Below are positions 35,811 to 44,554 of a stretch of 64,000 bases of DNA, piece by piece (the first letter of the stretch is position 1; each line of letters starts with the position of its first letter). This DNA is from an uncultured Bacteroidales bacterium (GTDB lineage Bacteria; Bacteroidota; Bacteroidia; Bacteroidales; UBA932). The translations under genes and the position numbers were made by a program. The stretch spans positions 365,933-429,932 of the forward strand of contig CAKUTA010000002.1 of NCBI GenBank assembly GCA_934691625.1, read 5' to 3'. The notes under the pieces were generated by a model. The model did no database searches. It was not told the origin of the DNA and worked only from the letters and a program-made list of their open reading frames with translations.

Positions 35811-37226
35811 TTACAGCTCCTTACGGAGACGTGCCTTCGGTATGCCCAGCTGGTCGCGGTATTTGGCGATAGTCCTTCGCGCGACCTTGTATCCCTTGCC
35901 GTTCATTATCGTTACGAGCTCGTCATCTGTAAGAGGCTTATGCTTATCCTCCTTATCTACACATTCCTGCAGCACCTTCTTCAGCTCCCTTGTGGAAACC
36001 TCCTCTCCCTGCTGGTTCTCCAGGCCTTCGGAGAAGAAGTATTTCAGCGGGAAAATGCCGAAATGCGTTTCTATATACTTGCTGTTCACCACTCTGGAGA
36101 TGGTGGAAATGTCGAATCCTGTCTTTGCGGCGATATCCTTGAGCACCATCGGCTTCAAGTGCGACTCGTCACCATCCATGAAGTAGTCATGCTGGTAGTC
36201 CACTATAGCCTGCATTGTGCTCAGCAGGGTATTGTGCCTCTGCTTCAGCGCCTCCACGAACCATTTCGCGGAATCCATCTTCTGCTTGACGAATGTGGCG
36301 GCCTCCTTTTTCTGCCTTTCCGAAGAGTTGGCGGCGTCCATCAGCAGCTCAGCGTATTTCTTGTTGATGCGTATCTCCGGAATCGAGAATCTCGGCATGG
36401 TGAGCTTCAGCTCCCCGTCCTCGAGAGTGAGGATGAAATCAGGGACAATCTGCTGCGCCTGGTCATTGTATGAGTCATCAATCTGCCCTCCTGGAGAAGG
36501 ATTGAGCTTTACGATCTTGTTCATTGCGGCCTTCATCTCATCCTGGGAGAGATTCAGCTTGCTCATTATCTTCTGGAAATGCTTGTTCGAGAATTCCGTG
36601 AAGTATCCGGTAAGGATTTTTTCAGCATTGATGACTTCCGCGCTCTGCTTCATCCCCTTGAGCTGTATGAGCAGGCACTCGCGCAGATCCCTTGCCCCTA
36701 TTCCCGGCGGGTCGAACTGCTGGATGATATGCAGCATGTCCAGGACTTCCTCCCTGGTGGTCGTGATGTTCATCCTGAATGCCAGGTCGTCCACGATACT
36801 GTCAATGTCCCTGCGCAGATAGCCGTCATCGTCGAGGCTTCCGATTATGAATGCCGCCACATCATGCTGGTGCTCGTCCAGATCCCGGAAACCAAGCTGG
36901 TCCATAAGGCTCTGCGTGAAGCTCTCCTTCACAGAGAAAGTGTTGTACTGCGGCTTCTCATCCTTTCCGTAGTTGTTCACATGAAGCCTGTACTCCGGAA
37001 TGGAATCATCGTCCTTTATGTCGGAAAGCGATACCTCGCGCGGCTGATCGTCTCCGTCGTCATCCTTGCTCTCAGGAGCGCTGTCGTCAAGTACCGGATT
37101 GTCCTCCAGTTCCTTGCGGATTCTCTGCTCCAGCTCCTGGACCGGCAGCTCGATAAGCTTTATGGTCTGGATCTGAAGAGGGGAGAGCTTCTGTACCTGT
37201 TTTAGTCCTAGTTCCTGTTTCAGCAT
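35811..37226 (-). CDS. rpoN: RNA polymerase sigma-54 factor
   Basis: A 471-residue sigma-54. Region I is Gln/Leu-rich at the N terminus ([19 protein letters not shown]), an acidic region II follows (about 50-80, rich in Asp and Glu), the core-binding part contains [14 protein letters not shown], and the C-terminal RpoN box [14 protein letters not shown] recognises the -24 promoter element. Sigma-54 needs enhancer-binding ATPases, none of which are encoded in the window. It is in the same run as glpK, with 13-16 bp gaps. Confidence 0.98.
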   Translation of the reverse strand: MLKQELGLKQVQKLSPLQIQTIKLIELPVQELEQRIRKELEDNPVLDDSAPESKDDDGDDQPREVSLSDIKDDDSIPEYRLHVNNYGKDEKPQYNTFSVKESFTQSLMDQLGFRDLDEHQHDVAAFIIGSLDDDGYLRRDIDSIVDDLAFRMNITTTREEVLDMLHIIQQFDPPGIGARDLRECLLIQLKGMKQSAEVINAEKILTGYFTEFSNKHFQKIMSKLNLSQDEMKAAMNKIVKLNPSPGGQIDDSYNDQAQQIVPDFILTLEDGELKLTMPRFSIPEIRINKKYAELLMDAANSSERQKKEAATFVKQKMDSAKWFVEALKQRHNTLLSTMQAIVDYQHDYFMDGDESHLKPMVLKDIAAKTGFDISTISRVVNSKYIETHFGIFPLKYFFSEGLENQQGEEVSTRELKKVLQECVDKEDKHKPLTDDELVTIMNGKGYKVARRTIAKYRDQLGIPKARLRKEL

Positions 37227-37239
37227 GGTTCTCCTGGTC

Positions 37240-37812
37240 TTATAGGGTGACGGCCGGTCTTGACACTGTGACCGTATCTACGACATAATTGTGTTCCTTG
37301 TCCGCTGCAGGGAAGCCGATATTCTCCTTTACCACGATGGCGGACGGGTATGTCGGTTTGATTCTCTGAAGGAACTCCATTGCCTCGGACTTGGTCCTGA
37401 AGTTTCCTGCAACGACCCTGAAGAACGGATTCTGGTAGTTCCTGTATGCCGGTACTCCAGGGTGAGCTGCCTGGAAGCTCCGCATCACGTTCTCGGAACT
37501 GCTCCTTGCGCTCTTGCTGTTGTCGAAGAATATCCTGACCCTGTATCCGCTCAATGTCCGTGAACTGTTCGAGGCAATATGCTGCTTCATGGCGCTGGCT
37601 ATTGCCTGGGACTGGTGGATCCTGACATCACCTGTCCCGTAGCTGCCGGAGTTAAGGATGTTGAATATGGACTTTCCTACAAGCGATGAGTCCACTGCGG
37701 CTGCCTGTCTGTACACAAGCGAATCCGCTGTCACCATATTCTCATTCCTGCCCTGTGCCGAAGCTATCGCAGAAATAAGCAATGTCCCGATAATGATTGC
37801 TGTACGTTTCAT
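37240..37812 (-). CDS. SPOR-domain protein
   Basis: A 190-residue secreted protein with a signal peptide (cleaved near AIASAQG). The C-terminal half (about 90-170) resembles a SPOR peptidoglycan-binding domain: YRVRIFFDNSKSARSSSENV, then YQNPFFRVVAGNFRTKSEAM. SPOR domains bind glycan strands lacking stem peptides and often localise to the division site. It lies 13 bp before rpoN and 13 bp after a small lipoprotein gene. The exact role is not known. Confidence 0.85.
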   Translation of the reverse strand: MKRTAIIIGTLLISAIASAQGRNENMVTADSLVYRQAAAVDSSLVGKSIFNILNSGSYGTGDVRIHQSQAIASAMKQHIASNSSRTLSGYRVRIFFDNSKSARSSSENVMRSFQAAHPGVPAYRNYQNPFFRVVAGNFRTKSEAMEFLQRIKPTYPSAIVVKENIGFPAADKEHNYVVDTVTVSRPAVTL

Positions 37813-37825
37813 ATTCTCTCTTGTT

Positions 37826-38290
37826 TTACCTGGCGGCCTCCATCAGCTTCTCCAGCGGGATCCCGTTGCGGACGATGGTCTTATGCAGCCCTTTCGCCTT
37901 AACTGTCGCCGAGACATCCACCGTGTAGTCTGCGGCATTGATGTTCCTTGCCAGCCCCAGCACGGACAGGAGTGATACTCCACTGGCCAGTGATGCATGT
38001 CCTGTGAGATTGTACTTTCCGTCTGACTTCCCGTTGACATCGAAATCGTCCACGGTGAAATTCACCAGCTCGCTTCCTTTATAATAGACCTTTCCGCCTG
38101 CCCCTGTCACCTTGAACCCACAGACTGGATTGTGTATCCCGACAGATACAATACCGTCGATGCTTCTCAGTCCTGCCGGGGACAATGATACCAGGTCGCA
38201 TGATGTCAACTTTATGTCACCTGCCTTGCTGCAGCCTGTGAGGCATGCTGCAAGAATTGCTATGATTGCCGCTAATATTGTTCTCTTCAT
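37826..38290 (-). CDS. Small LEA-like lipoprotein
   Basis: A 154-residue lipoprotein (Cys20, CLTGCSKAG) with a compact beta-sandwich pattern: ISPAGL-type, VSVGIHNPVCGFKVTGAGGKVYYKG and a final ADYTVDVSATVKAKG strand. This resembles the LEA14/WHy fold found in several bacterial periplasmic proteins. Function is unknown. It appears to be the first gene of the minus-strand run SPOR-rpoN-glpK-glpF-cls and is divergent from miaB, 100 bp away. Confidence 0.65.
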   Translation of the reverse strand: MKRTILAAIIAILAACLTGCSKAGDIKLTSCDLVSLSPAGLRSIDGIVSVGIHNPVCGFKVTGAGGKVYYKGSELVNFTVDDFDVNGKSDGKYNLTGHASLASGVSLLSVLGLARNINAADYTVDVSATVKAKGLHKTIVRNGIPLEKLMEAAR

Positions 38291-38361
38291 CCTTTCAAAT
38301 TGCCAATCCTCTTTTGTGCGAGGTCAGATTTACAAAAATAGTGAAAAATTAATAAATGTCA

Positions 38362-38369
38362 TATCTTTG
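38362..38369 (+). promoter_or_regulatory. Putative -7 box of miaB
   Basis: TATCTTTG fits TAnnTTTG and lies 21 bp before the miaB ATG at 38391. No TTTG is found at the matching -33 distance. The position supports the chosen start over an in-frame ATG 279 bp upstream that overlaps the divergent lipoprotein gene. Confidence 0.5.
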
Positions 38370-38390
38370 CATGTTATAAAAAATCTGGAG

Positions 38391-39761
38391 ATGGGAAACA
38401 AGAAAGTGTACATAGAGACTTACGGCTGTCAGATGAACGTGAATGATACCGAAGTCATTTTTTCAATACTTAAGAAGGCAGGCTACGACAGGACGGAGAA
38501 TATGGACGATGCCGACGTGATAATGGCTAACACCTGTTCCATAAGGGACAATGCCGAGCAGCGTATCTGGGGCCGCATTGATCAGTTCTACGGCCAGAAG
38601 AAACTGCGTGAAGGCGTGGTCTCAGGCATCGTGGGCTGCATGGCGGAGAGGCTTAAGGACAAGCTGCTCGACAGCGGACGTGTGGACTTCGTTGCAGGCC
38701 CTGACTCCTACCGTTCACTTCCTATGCTTCTCTCCAGAATTGCCCCAGGCAGGCCACAGATCAATGTCGAGCTGTCCCGTGAGGAGACTTATGACGACAT
38801 CGAGCCTGTCCGCATAGACAGGAACGGGGTCTCCGCATTCATCTCCATCATGCGTGGATGCAACAATGTGTGCTCATATTGCGTCGTGCCTTATACACGT
38901 GGCGCCGAGCGTAGCCGTGACCCATACACTATCGTGAGGGAGGCATGTGATGTCTTTTCGAAGGGCTACAAGGAGGTTACGCTTCTGGGGCAGAATGTGG
39001 ATTCCTATCTATGGAAAGACCCGGACGGCCCTCAGAAGCAGGTTGACTTCGCGGATCTCCTTTCAATGGTCGCCGAAATCAGCCCGATGCTCCGTGTCCG
39101 CTATTCCACTTCCCATCCTAAGGATATCAGCGACAAGGTGATAGATATGATGGCAAAGTATGACAATGTCTGCCGTCATATCCATCTTCCAGTGCAGTCG
39201 GGCAGCAATGCTATGCTTGAGAAGATGCGCCGCCGCTACACTAAGGAGTGGTATCTGGAAAGAGTCGCGCGGATCCGCCAGGCCATGCCGGACTGCGCCA
39301 TAACCACGGATATCATCGCAGGCTTCTGCGGTGAGACGGAGCAGGATCATCAGGATACGCTGGATATCATGCGCAAGGTCGGGTATGACTATGCCTATAT
39401 GTTCCAGTACTCCGAGCGCCCGGGGACATTGGCTGCACGTAATTATCCTGACGACATCCCTGTACAGGAGAAGACACGCCGTCTGAACGAGATTATCGCC
39501 CTTCAGAACGAGCTGAGCCTGGAGAGCAACCGCCGTGATGTGGGCAAGGTATTCAAGGTCCTCATCGAAGGTGTCTCGCGCCGTAGCGGCGAGGAGCTCT
39601 GCGGCCGCACTTCCACCAACAAGATGTGCGTGTTCCCGGCACTCCTCGCATCTGATTCAATGTCTGCTGACGGCATCAGTGTATTCAATGTGGGTGACTA
39701 CGTGAATGTCAAGGTTCTGTCGTGCACCTCTGCCACCCTTATCTGTGAGCTTGTGAAATAA
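38391..39761 (+). CDS. miaB: tRNA-2-methylthio-N6-dimethylallyladenosine synthase
   Basis: A 456-residue radical-SAM methylthiotransferase that modifies A37 of tRNAs reading UNN codons. N-terminal cluster cysteines appear in ETYGCQMNV, MANTCSIRD and GIVGCMAER. The radical-SAM cluster is Cys157, Cys161 and Cys164 (GCNNVCSYC), and a C-terminal TRAM-like domain ends the protein. The start MGNKKVYIETYGC matches the family, with a -7 box 21 bp upstream. It converges with radC; their coding regions touch with no spacer. Confidence 0.97.
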   Translation: MGNKKVYIETYGCQMNVNDTEVIFSILKKAGYDRTENMDDADVIMANTCSIRDNAEQRIWGRIDQFYGQKKLREGVVSGIVGCMAERLKDKLLDSGRVDFVAGPDSYRSLPMLLSRIAPGRPQINVELSREETYDDIEPVRIDRNGVSAFISIMRGCNNVCSYCVVPYTRGAERSRDPYTIVREACDVFSKGYKEVTLLGQNVDSYLWKDPDGPQKQVDFADLLSMVAEISPMLRVRYSTSHPKDISDKVIDMMAKYDNVCRHIHLPVQSGSNAMLEKMRRRYTKEWYLERVARIRQAMPDCAITTDIIAGFCGETEQDHQDTLDIMRKVGYDYAYMFQYSERPGTLAARNYPDDIPVQEKTRRLNEIIALQNELSLESNRRDVGKVFKVLIEGVSRRSGEELCGRTSTNKMCVFPALLASDSMSADGISVFNVGDYVNVKVLSCTSATLICELVK

Positions 39762-40448
39762 TCATATAGTGGTGACACGCTCATCGACGAAGCTGTAGAA
39801 GCATCCGTCTGCTATCACCAGATGATCCAGCAGTGATATACCGAAAGCGTCTGAAGCCTTCTTCAGGCGCTCCGTTTCCAGCATGTCGGCCTTTCCCGGA
39901 TATGGATTGCCTGACGGATGGTTGTGTGCCATTATAAGGCCGTCGGCTTTCTTCTCCAGCGCCTTGCGCATCACTGTATTGGTGTCTATGGCAGTGGATG
40001 ACAGCCCGCCGGAAGAAATCTTCTCCTTGAACACCACGATGTTGGATCTGTTCAGGTATAATATCCAGCATTCCTCATGGTCAAGCCCCTTCAGGACAGG
40101 TGACATGATGTCATAGACCTGCCTTGATTCTGTTATCGGCGCCCTTGCCGGCATGGAACTCTCGGAGGCGAACCTCCGCCCCAGCTCGAAAGCCGCGGAG
40201 ACGGTTATTCCCTTGTCCCTTCCGATGCCAGGTATCTCCATCATCCTGTCTATCGACATTGACGACAGGCCTGTAAGGCTTCCTGCGTCATGAAGAAGCT
40301 CCATGGAGATTTCCAGAACATTCTTTTTCCCATATCCTGTACGCAGCAGGATCGCCAGGAGCTCTGCATTGCTGAGGGCGGGCGCTCCCTTCGAGAACAG
40401 TCGCTCGCGCGGTCTCTCCTCTTCATTGATTTCTTTCAGTTTCATCAT
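39762..40448 (-). CDS. radC: RadC family JAMM-like protein with altered JAMM serine
   Basis: A 228-residue RadC/YicR protein. The helix-hairpin-helix part (MEIPGIGRDKGITVSAAFELG) precedes the MPN/JAMM-like domain with IMAHNHPSGNPYPGKADM. The JAMM pattern is H-x-H-x7-S-x2-D; here the serine position is Gly185, while both histidines and the aspartate are kept. The biological role of RadC is unresolved. The adjacent miaB stop codon touches this stop codon, so any terminator must lie within coding sequence. Confidence 0.93.
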   Translation of the reverse strand: MMKLKEINEEERPRERLFSKGAPALSNAELLAILLRTGYGKKNVLEISMELLHDAGSLTGLSSMSIDRMMEIPGIGRDKGITVSAAFELGRRFASESSMPARAPITESRQVYDIMSPVLKGLDHEECWILYLNRSNIVVFKEKISSGGLSSTAIDTNTVMRKALEKKADGLIMAHNHPSGNPYPGKADMLETERLKKASDAFGISLLDHLVIADGCFYSFVDERVTTI

Positions 40449-40734
40449 GTTCGGTTTTAGAAATTTTTTCGTCTTGCAGCAAAAGAATATGTCGACGGGT
40501 TGTCTCCAGATGACTTTGACGAGACTGTTCTCACCATATTTTTACTCGTTTTCCGTATTTTAATATTGCTTGTAACTTATTGATATGTAGTTATTTAGTG
40601 TTTTTGAAAATAGTGTATATGGTTGTTTTGAAAAATGTTAATGCGCTTATACTTAATGATTTAACAAAAAATGTGCGCTTCGGACCTCCTGAATCCCGTC
40701 AGCATTATGGCCACAATATAGCCTGATGAAACGG
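40449..40734. other. Non-coding gap between radC and the HAD-phosphatase gene
   Basis: AT-rich sequence of about 290 bp upstream of radC. No reading frame with family features, no RNA structure, and no repeat shared with other places in the window was found. Runs such as TTTTGAAAATAG resemble parts of family A termini but are too short to assign. Confidence 0.4.
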
Positions 40735-40772
40735 AAAATCCGCATAAGTGACCAGGCACCCATACGGATTTT
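40735..40772 (-). terminator. Intrinsic terminator behind the HAD-phosphatase gene
   Basis: AAAATCCG at 40735-40742 and CGGATTTT at 40765-40772 form a stem, extended by AT pairs, 30 bp after the stop codon at 40802. The stem's A/T ends would give a T-rich tail in either direction. Confidence 0.7.
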
Positions 40773-40801
40773 TATGATTTTTAAATAAAATGAGAAGATT
40801 T

Positions 40802-41710
40802 TTAACTTTTCCGTAAGCCTTTTGCCTCGAGAATAAGATCTCCGAGCTCCCTGATGTCGCGGACTATGATGTCCGGAGGGAAGAATTCAGGGGCAGGATT
40901 GTTCCTGGCGTCTTCAGCCACCTTCAGTGCGGTCTCCAGCGTAGTTTCTCCTGAAAGCACCAGCACTCCCACTGCTCCGGCATTGTGCGCCATCGCTGTG
41001 TCTGTGTAGATCCTGTCGCCTGTCATGATGATTTCTTCAGGATTCAGTCCATGGCGGTGCATTATGCCGTCCAGCATTGTCGGATCAGGCTTGCCGAGAA
41101 CGATATCCGGCCTGCGTCCTGTCGCATGCTCTATGCATTTCTGAAGCGAGCCGCAGTCCACGAGCACTGTCCTCTGGTCTGTAGGGCATACGCGGTCAGG
41201 ATTTGTGGCTATATAAGGGATTCCCTGGCTTGCCCACCATGCTGCACGGCATAGCCTTGGATATGTAAGCGTCGTGTCGAAAGCCACCACGAGCACGTCA
41301 GGCACGTCGTCAGGATCATCGCTGCATTCCTCGAAGCCCGCTTTCCTGAACTGGCTGACCATGCTTGGCGTGCCGAGCATGAAAAGTCTCCTTGCATCAG
41401 GATACTTCTCCTTTATATAGTCAATGGCGGCAAGGGAGGTGGTGTACATGTTATCCTCGTCCGCCTTGATTCCGAGCCTTTCCAGCTTATGCAGATAGTC
41501 TGCGACGGATTTTGTCGGATTGTTGGTCAGGAACGAGTAGCCGATGCCGGCGTTGGTCATGTCCTCCAGAAACCCTGGGGTGAACGGAAAGAGCCTGCTT
41601 CCCATGTATATCGTGCCGTCCATGTCCAGGGCGATGTGCTTTATCCTGGACAGCTTCTCCTTCATTTCAGATGAGAGAGTCTTGTTGTAGTTTTCAGTCA
41701 TTTTCTTCAT
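40802..41710 (-). CDS. HAD-IIA family sugar-phosphatase (NagD-like)
   Basis: A 302-residue cytoplasmic hydrolase. Motif I is ALDMDGTIYMG, motif II is SFLTNNPTKS, and the C-terminal motif III/IV is GDRIYTDTAMAHNAG. The cap domain between them fits class IIA enzymes such as NagD, which remove phosphate from nucleotides or sugar phosphates. Specificity cannot be read from sequence. The gene begins just after the tRNA-His terminator; two extra in-frame start sites lie within its first four codons. Confidence 0.9.
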   Translation of the reverse strand: MKKMTENYNKTLSSEMKEKLSRIKHIALDMDGTIYMGSRLFPFTPGFLEDMTNAGIGYSFLTNNPTKSVADYLHKLERLGIKADEDNMYTTSLAAIDYIKEKYPDARRLFMLGTPSMVSQFRKAGFEECSDDPDDVPDVLVVAFDTTLTYPRLCRAAWWASQGIPYIATNPDRVCPTDQRTVLVDCGSLQKCIEHATGRRPDIVLGKPDPTMLDGIMHRHGLNPEEIIMTGDRIYTDTAMAHNAGAVGVLVLSGETTLETALKVAEDARNNPAPEFFPPDIIVRDIRELGDLILEAKGLRKS

Positions 41711-41718
41711 TTGGTTAC

Positions 41719-41757
41719 AAAAAAACGGACAGCCTTTTTATGAGGACTATCCGTTTT
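41719..41757 (-). terminator. Intrinsic terminator of tRNA-His
   Basis: AAAACGGA and TCCGTTTT form the outer stem, with AG/CT and CCT/AGG pairs inside, and the minus-strand transcript ends in seven T residues (41719-41725 read as A on the plus strand). It lies 6 bp past the 3' end of the tRNA. Confidence 0.85.
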
Positions 41758-41762
41758 GGAGG

Positions 41763-41836
41763 GGTGAACGGTGGGGCTCGAACCCACGACAACCAGAACC
41801 ACAATCTGGCGCTCTACCAACTGAACTACGCTCACC
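41763..41836 (-). tRNA. tRNA-His (anticodon GTG)
   Basis: Read on the minus strand the gene starts GGTGAGCG and ends CGTTCACC. The extra 5' G (-1) faces a C at position 73, the hallmark of histidine tRNA. The D arm (GTTCAGTTGGTAGAGC), the anticodon loop TTGTGGT with GTG, and the T arm GTGGGTTCGAGCCCCAC fold in the standard way. CCA is not encoded. An intrinsic terminator follows. Confidence 0.97.
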
Positions 41837-41975
41837 ATGTTTAGGATTGCAAAGATAGCGATAAATTTTTATAATGCAAGATATTTTACCTTAAATTGGC
41901 ATGAAAAGCACCAGAAAAACTTCTGGCACGGCAAAAATCAGGCTCTTTCATAGCCAGCGTTAACCAACTTCTTAT

Positions 41976-41983
41976 TATATTTG
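41976..41983 (+). promoter_or_regulatory. Putative -7 box of the carboxyltransferase gene
   Basis: TATATTTG fits TAnnTTTG and is 35 bp upstream of the ATG at 42019. No exact TTTG is found 19-21 bases further upstream. Confidence 0.5.
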
Positions 41984-42018
41984 CAGGACAGTTATAATTT
42001 TATAATATCAGATAATAA

Positions 42019-43854
42019 ATGGCAAGAGAAATAAAGTTCTCTCTGGTTTACAGGGACATGTGGCAGTCTGCCGGCAAATATGTGCCGAGGGTTGACCAGC
42101 TTGAAGAGGTCGCTCCGGCAATCATAGATATGGGCTGCTTCGACAGGGTGGAGACTAATGGCGGTGCCTTCGAGCAGGTGAATCTTCTGTTCGGAGAAAA
42201 CCCTAATGTGGCTGTCCGCAGGTGGACTGCGCCGTTCCATAAGGCCGGTATCCAGACACACATGCTTGAGCGTGGTCTCAATGCATTGAGAATGAATCCG
42301 GTTCCTGCAGACATCAGGGAACTGATGTTCAAGGTCAAGAAAGCTCAGGGAACCGATATTGCGAGATCCTTCTGCGGCCTTAACGACCACAGGAATCTGA
42401 AGCTGTCCGTGGAGTTCGCCAAAAAGGCGGGCATGATTTCCCAGGTGGCGCTTTCAATTACCAATTCACCTGTCCATACAGTTGAATATTATATGGGTGT
42501 TGTGGACAAGGTCGTGGAGTACGGCTGTGATGAGATCTGCCTGAAGGATATGGCAGGCGTCGGGCGCCCTACATTCCTTGCCGAGCTAACGAGCTGCATA
42601 AAGAAGAAATATCCTCATATCCTGGTCCAGTACCATGGACATACAGGCCCTGGATTCTCTCCTGCGTCAATGCTTGAAGTGGCACGTGCCGGTGCGGACT
42701 ATCTGGACGTCGCAGTAGAGCCTCTGTCATGGGGCAAGATCCATCCTGATGTCATCACCATCCGTGAGATGATGCGTGCGGACGGCTTCCTTGTCAAGGA
42801 TCTCAATATGGATGCCTACATGGAGGTGCGCCGCCTGACACAGAAGTTCATTGATGATTTCCTGGGCTACTGGATCAATCCTGCCAACAAGCTGATGTCA
42901 TCACTTCTTGTCGGATGCGGTCTGCCAGGAGGAATGATGGGATCGATGATGTCCGACCTGAAAGGTTTCCAGGCGGCGATCAATGCTTCGGAACGTGCGC
43001 ACGGGCGTCCTGAAATCAGTCTGGATACATTGATGGTCAAGCTGTTCGAGGAAGTTCAGTATGTATGGCCGAGACTTGGATATCCTCCTCTCGTCACCCC
43101 GTTCAGCCAGTATGTCAAGAACACATCCCTCATGAATCTTCTCAATGTCCTTAACGGCAAGCCTAGATGGACTACCATAGACAAGGATACCTGGAACATG
43201 ATTCTTGGACGTATGGGACAGCTTCCTGGCAAGCTAGCTCCGGAAATTGTTGACCTGGCTAAAGCCAAGGGCCTGGAATTCTATACTGGCAATCCTCAGG
43301 ACATGTATCCTGACGAGCTTCCTAAGTTCAGGCAGATGATGAAGGATGAAGGATGGGATGAAGGATGGGATGAAGGAAAGGATCAGGAAGAGCTGTTCGA
43401 GTTTGCAATGCACGAGAGGCAGTACCGCGACTATAAGAGCGGAGTTGCAAAGGAAAGGTTCAATGCTGAGCTCAATGACCTTAAGGCAAAGGCCGGGGCT
43501 CCTATTAATGTGGTGCGTCCTGTAGTGGAGATGCCTAAGTTCAATGTCGAGGAATATGCGCAGAAGTATCCTCATGCCGTTCCTGTGCAGGCTCCTGCAA
43601 AGGGACAGCTGATGTGGCAGCTTGACGTGGATGACGATTCCACAGCTCCTATAGCCGGCACAGAAGTGAAGGCCGGGAAGGCAATGGGCTATGTCCAGAC
43701 TTATTATGGAATGGAAGATGTGGTCCCTGCTGTGGACGGACGTGTCGTCGCTGTCACTGGAACTCAGGGGAGCAAGGTGGTCAAAGGCGAGATTATAGCT
43801 TTTGTAGAGAGTGCAGCAGATGCTGAAGCCGCAGCGGCGTCAGCCAGGGAATAG
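42019..43854 (+). CDS. Carboxyltransferase (oxaloacetate decarboxylase alpha / pyruvate carboxylase B-like) lacking the biotinyl motif
   Basis: A 611-residue protein. Residues about 1-300 form the carboxyltransferase barrel: the metal and carbamoyl-lysine motifs CLKDMAGVGRP and YHGHTGPGFSP are intact, and FSLVYRDMWQSAGKYVPRV occupies the usual RDAHQS site but with MW in place of AH. Residues about 310-470 match the conserved carboxylase domain (KLMSSLLVGCGLPGGMMGSM). The last 75 residues fold like a biotinyl/lipoyl domain, but the expected AMKM lysine motif is replaced by YYGMEDVVPAVDG, so no biotin-attachment lysine is visible. It may work with a separate biotin carrier protein. An internal run DEGWDEGWDEG is encoded by a 12-bp repeat. 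The name is by family only; the direction of the reaction is unknown. Confidence 0.8.
   Translation: MAREIKFSLVYRDMWQSAGKYVPRVDQLEEVAPAIIDMGCFDRVETNGGAFEQVNLLFGENPNVAVRRWTAPFHKAGIQTHMLERGLNALRMNPVPADIRELMFKVKKAQGTDIARSFCGLNDHRNLKLSVEFAKKAGMISQVALSITNSPVHTVEYYMGVVDKVVEYGCDEICLKDMAGVGRPTFLAELTSCIKKKYPHILVQYHGHTGPGFSPASMLEVARAGADYLDVAVEPLSWGKIHPDVITIREMMRADGFLVKDLNMDAYMEVRRLTQKFIDDFLGYWINPANKLMSSLLVGCGLPGGMMGSMMSDLKGFQAAINASERAHGRPEISLDTLMVKLFEEVQYVWPRLGYPPLVTPFSQYVKNTSLMNLLNVLNGKPRWTTIDKDTWNMILGRMGQLPGKLAPEIVDLAKAKGLEFYTGNPQDMYPDELPKFRQMMKDEGWDEGWDEGKDQEELFEFAMHERQYRDYKSGVAKERFNAELNDLKAKAGAPINVVRPVVEMPKFNVEEYAQKYPHAVPVQAPAKGQLMWQLDVDDDSTAPIAGTEVKAGKAMGYVQTYYGMEDVVPAVDGRVVAVTGTQGSKVVKGEIIAFVESAADAEAAAASARE
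43339..43374 (+). repeat. Three tandem copies of a 12-bp repeat within the carboxyltransferase gene
   Basis: The unit GATGAAGGATGG occurs about three times, the last copy diverging, and encodes (D-E-G-W) repeats near residue 445. The period is a multiple of three, so copy-number changes would keep the frame. Confidence 0.75.
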
Positions 43855-44537
43855 CAGGCGAAGTGGTTCTCGGTTTCCGGGTGGATATATTGCCCGTCGC
43901 TCCGGTGCCACTTCCACATAAGCTTTATGGTCACGTTTCTGCCGGGAAGAAGTTCCTGGATCGGAAACGTGGCTAATTTGTTTCTGATGATTACCAGGTC
44001 CTGCTTGTTTGCGGAATCAGGATAAAGCCCCTCTTTCATGGAATTGTGCACGAGGGAGAAAAAGACAGTATCCCTGGCGGTACCGTTATATACGAGTGCT
44101 GTCTTCTGCTCTGTCCTGGAATCGCGTATGCCTATCCATGAGCAGTTTACATTGAGATATCCTCCTGAAATCCATGCGTCGGCAACGGAAATGGCATCAT
44201 CCCATCCGGTCTCCTCATTGTCGGAGGAACCGTCCACAGGGACGCTGCACACAGGTATGGAGAATCCCAGGAGCTTGGCATTGAATACTTTTTCAAGCTC
44301 GCTGATACATTCTGTTAGAGTCACAGATGCATAGACCCTGGTGCCGAATTCCGTTTCAGGCATCTCCTTCCCTCCAGTGAGGATGAAGGTCTGCCCCTCG
44401 TCTGTGATTATCTGCGACTCTCCGGACACGAAGCCCATGGAGCCGCATGTGAGTATGCTGCTGTTCTCCTTGTCACAGGCAGTCATGGAAATGATGGCCG
44501 CTATAGCCATTGAAAGAATAGTCAGGTGATGTCTCAT
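43764..44537 (-). CDS. NigD-like lipoprotein
   Basis: A 257-residue lipoprotein (Cys21, SMTACDKEN) with a beta-rich body (GQTFILTGGKEMPETEFGTRVYASVTL, split over strands) and the segment VTIKLMWKWHRSDGQYIHPET near the end, which resembles the C-terminal domain of NigD-like proteins of Bacteroidales. Function is unknown. Its last 30 codons lie antisense to the 3' end of the carboxyltransferase gene (91-bp tail-to-tail overlap). The tail (AAAASASAALSTKA) is Ala/Ser-rich and probably an extension acquired by reading into the neighbour. Confidence 0.65.
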   Translation of the reverse strand: MRHHLTILSMAIAAIISMTACDKENSSILTCGSMGFVSGESQIITDEGQTFILTGGKEMPETEFGTRVYASVTLTECISELEKVFNAKLLGFSIPVCSVPVDGSSDNEETGWDDAISVADAWISGGYLNVNCSWIGIRDSRTEQKTALVYNGTARDTVFFSLVHNSMKEGLYPDSANKQDLVIIRNKLATFPIQELLPGRNVTIKLMWKWHRSDGQYIHPETENHFACYSLADAAAASASAALSTKAIISPLTTLLP

Positions 44538-44554
44538 GGTTCTTTAAGGAGTAA

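Noticed and set aside
35940..37205. Several open frames antisense to rpoN
   Set aside because: Shadow frames of rpoN with no similarity to known folds.
38112..38390. N-terminal extension of miaB overlapping the divergent lipoprotein gene
   Set aside because: The extension has no similarity, and a -7 box lies just before the ATG at 38391.
40449..40801. Possible small RNA or riboswitch between radC and the HAD gene
   Set aside because: Only a terminator-like hairpin could be supported; the rest is unstructured AT-rich DNA.
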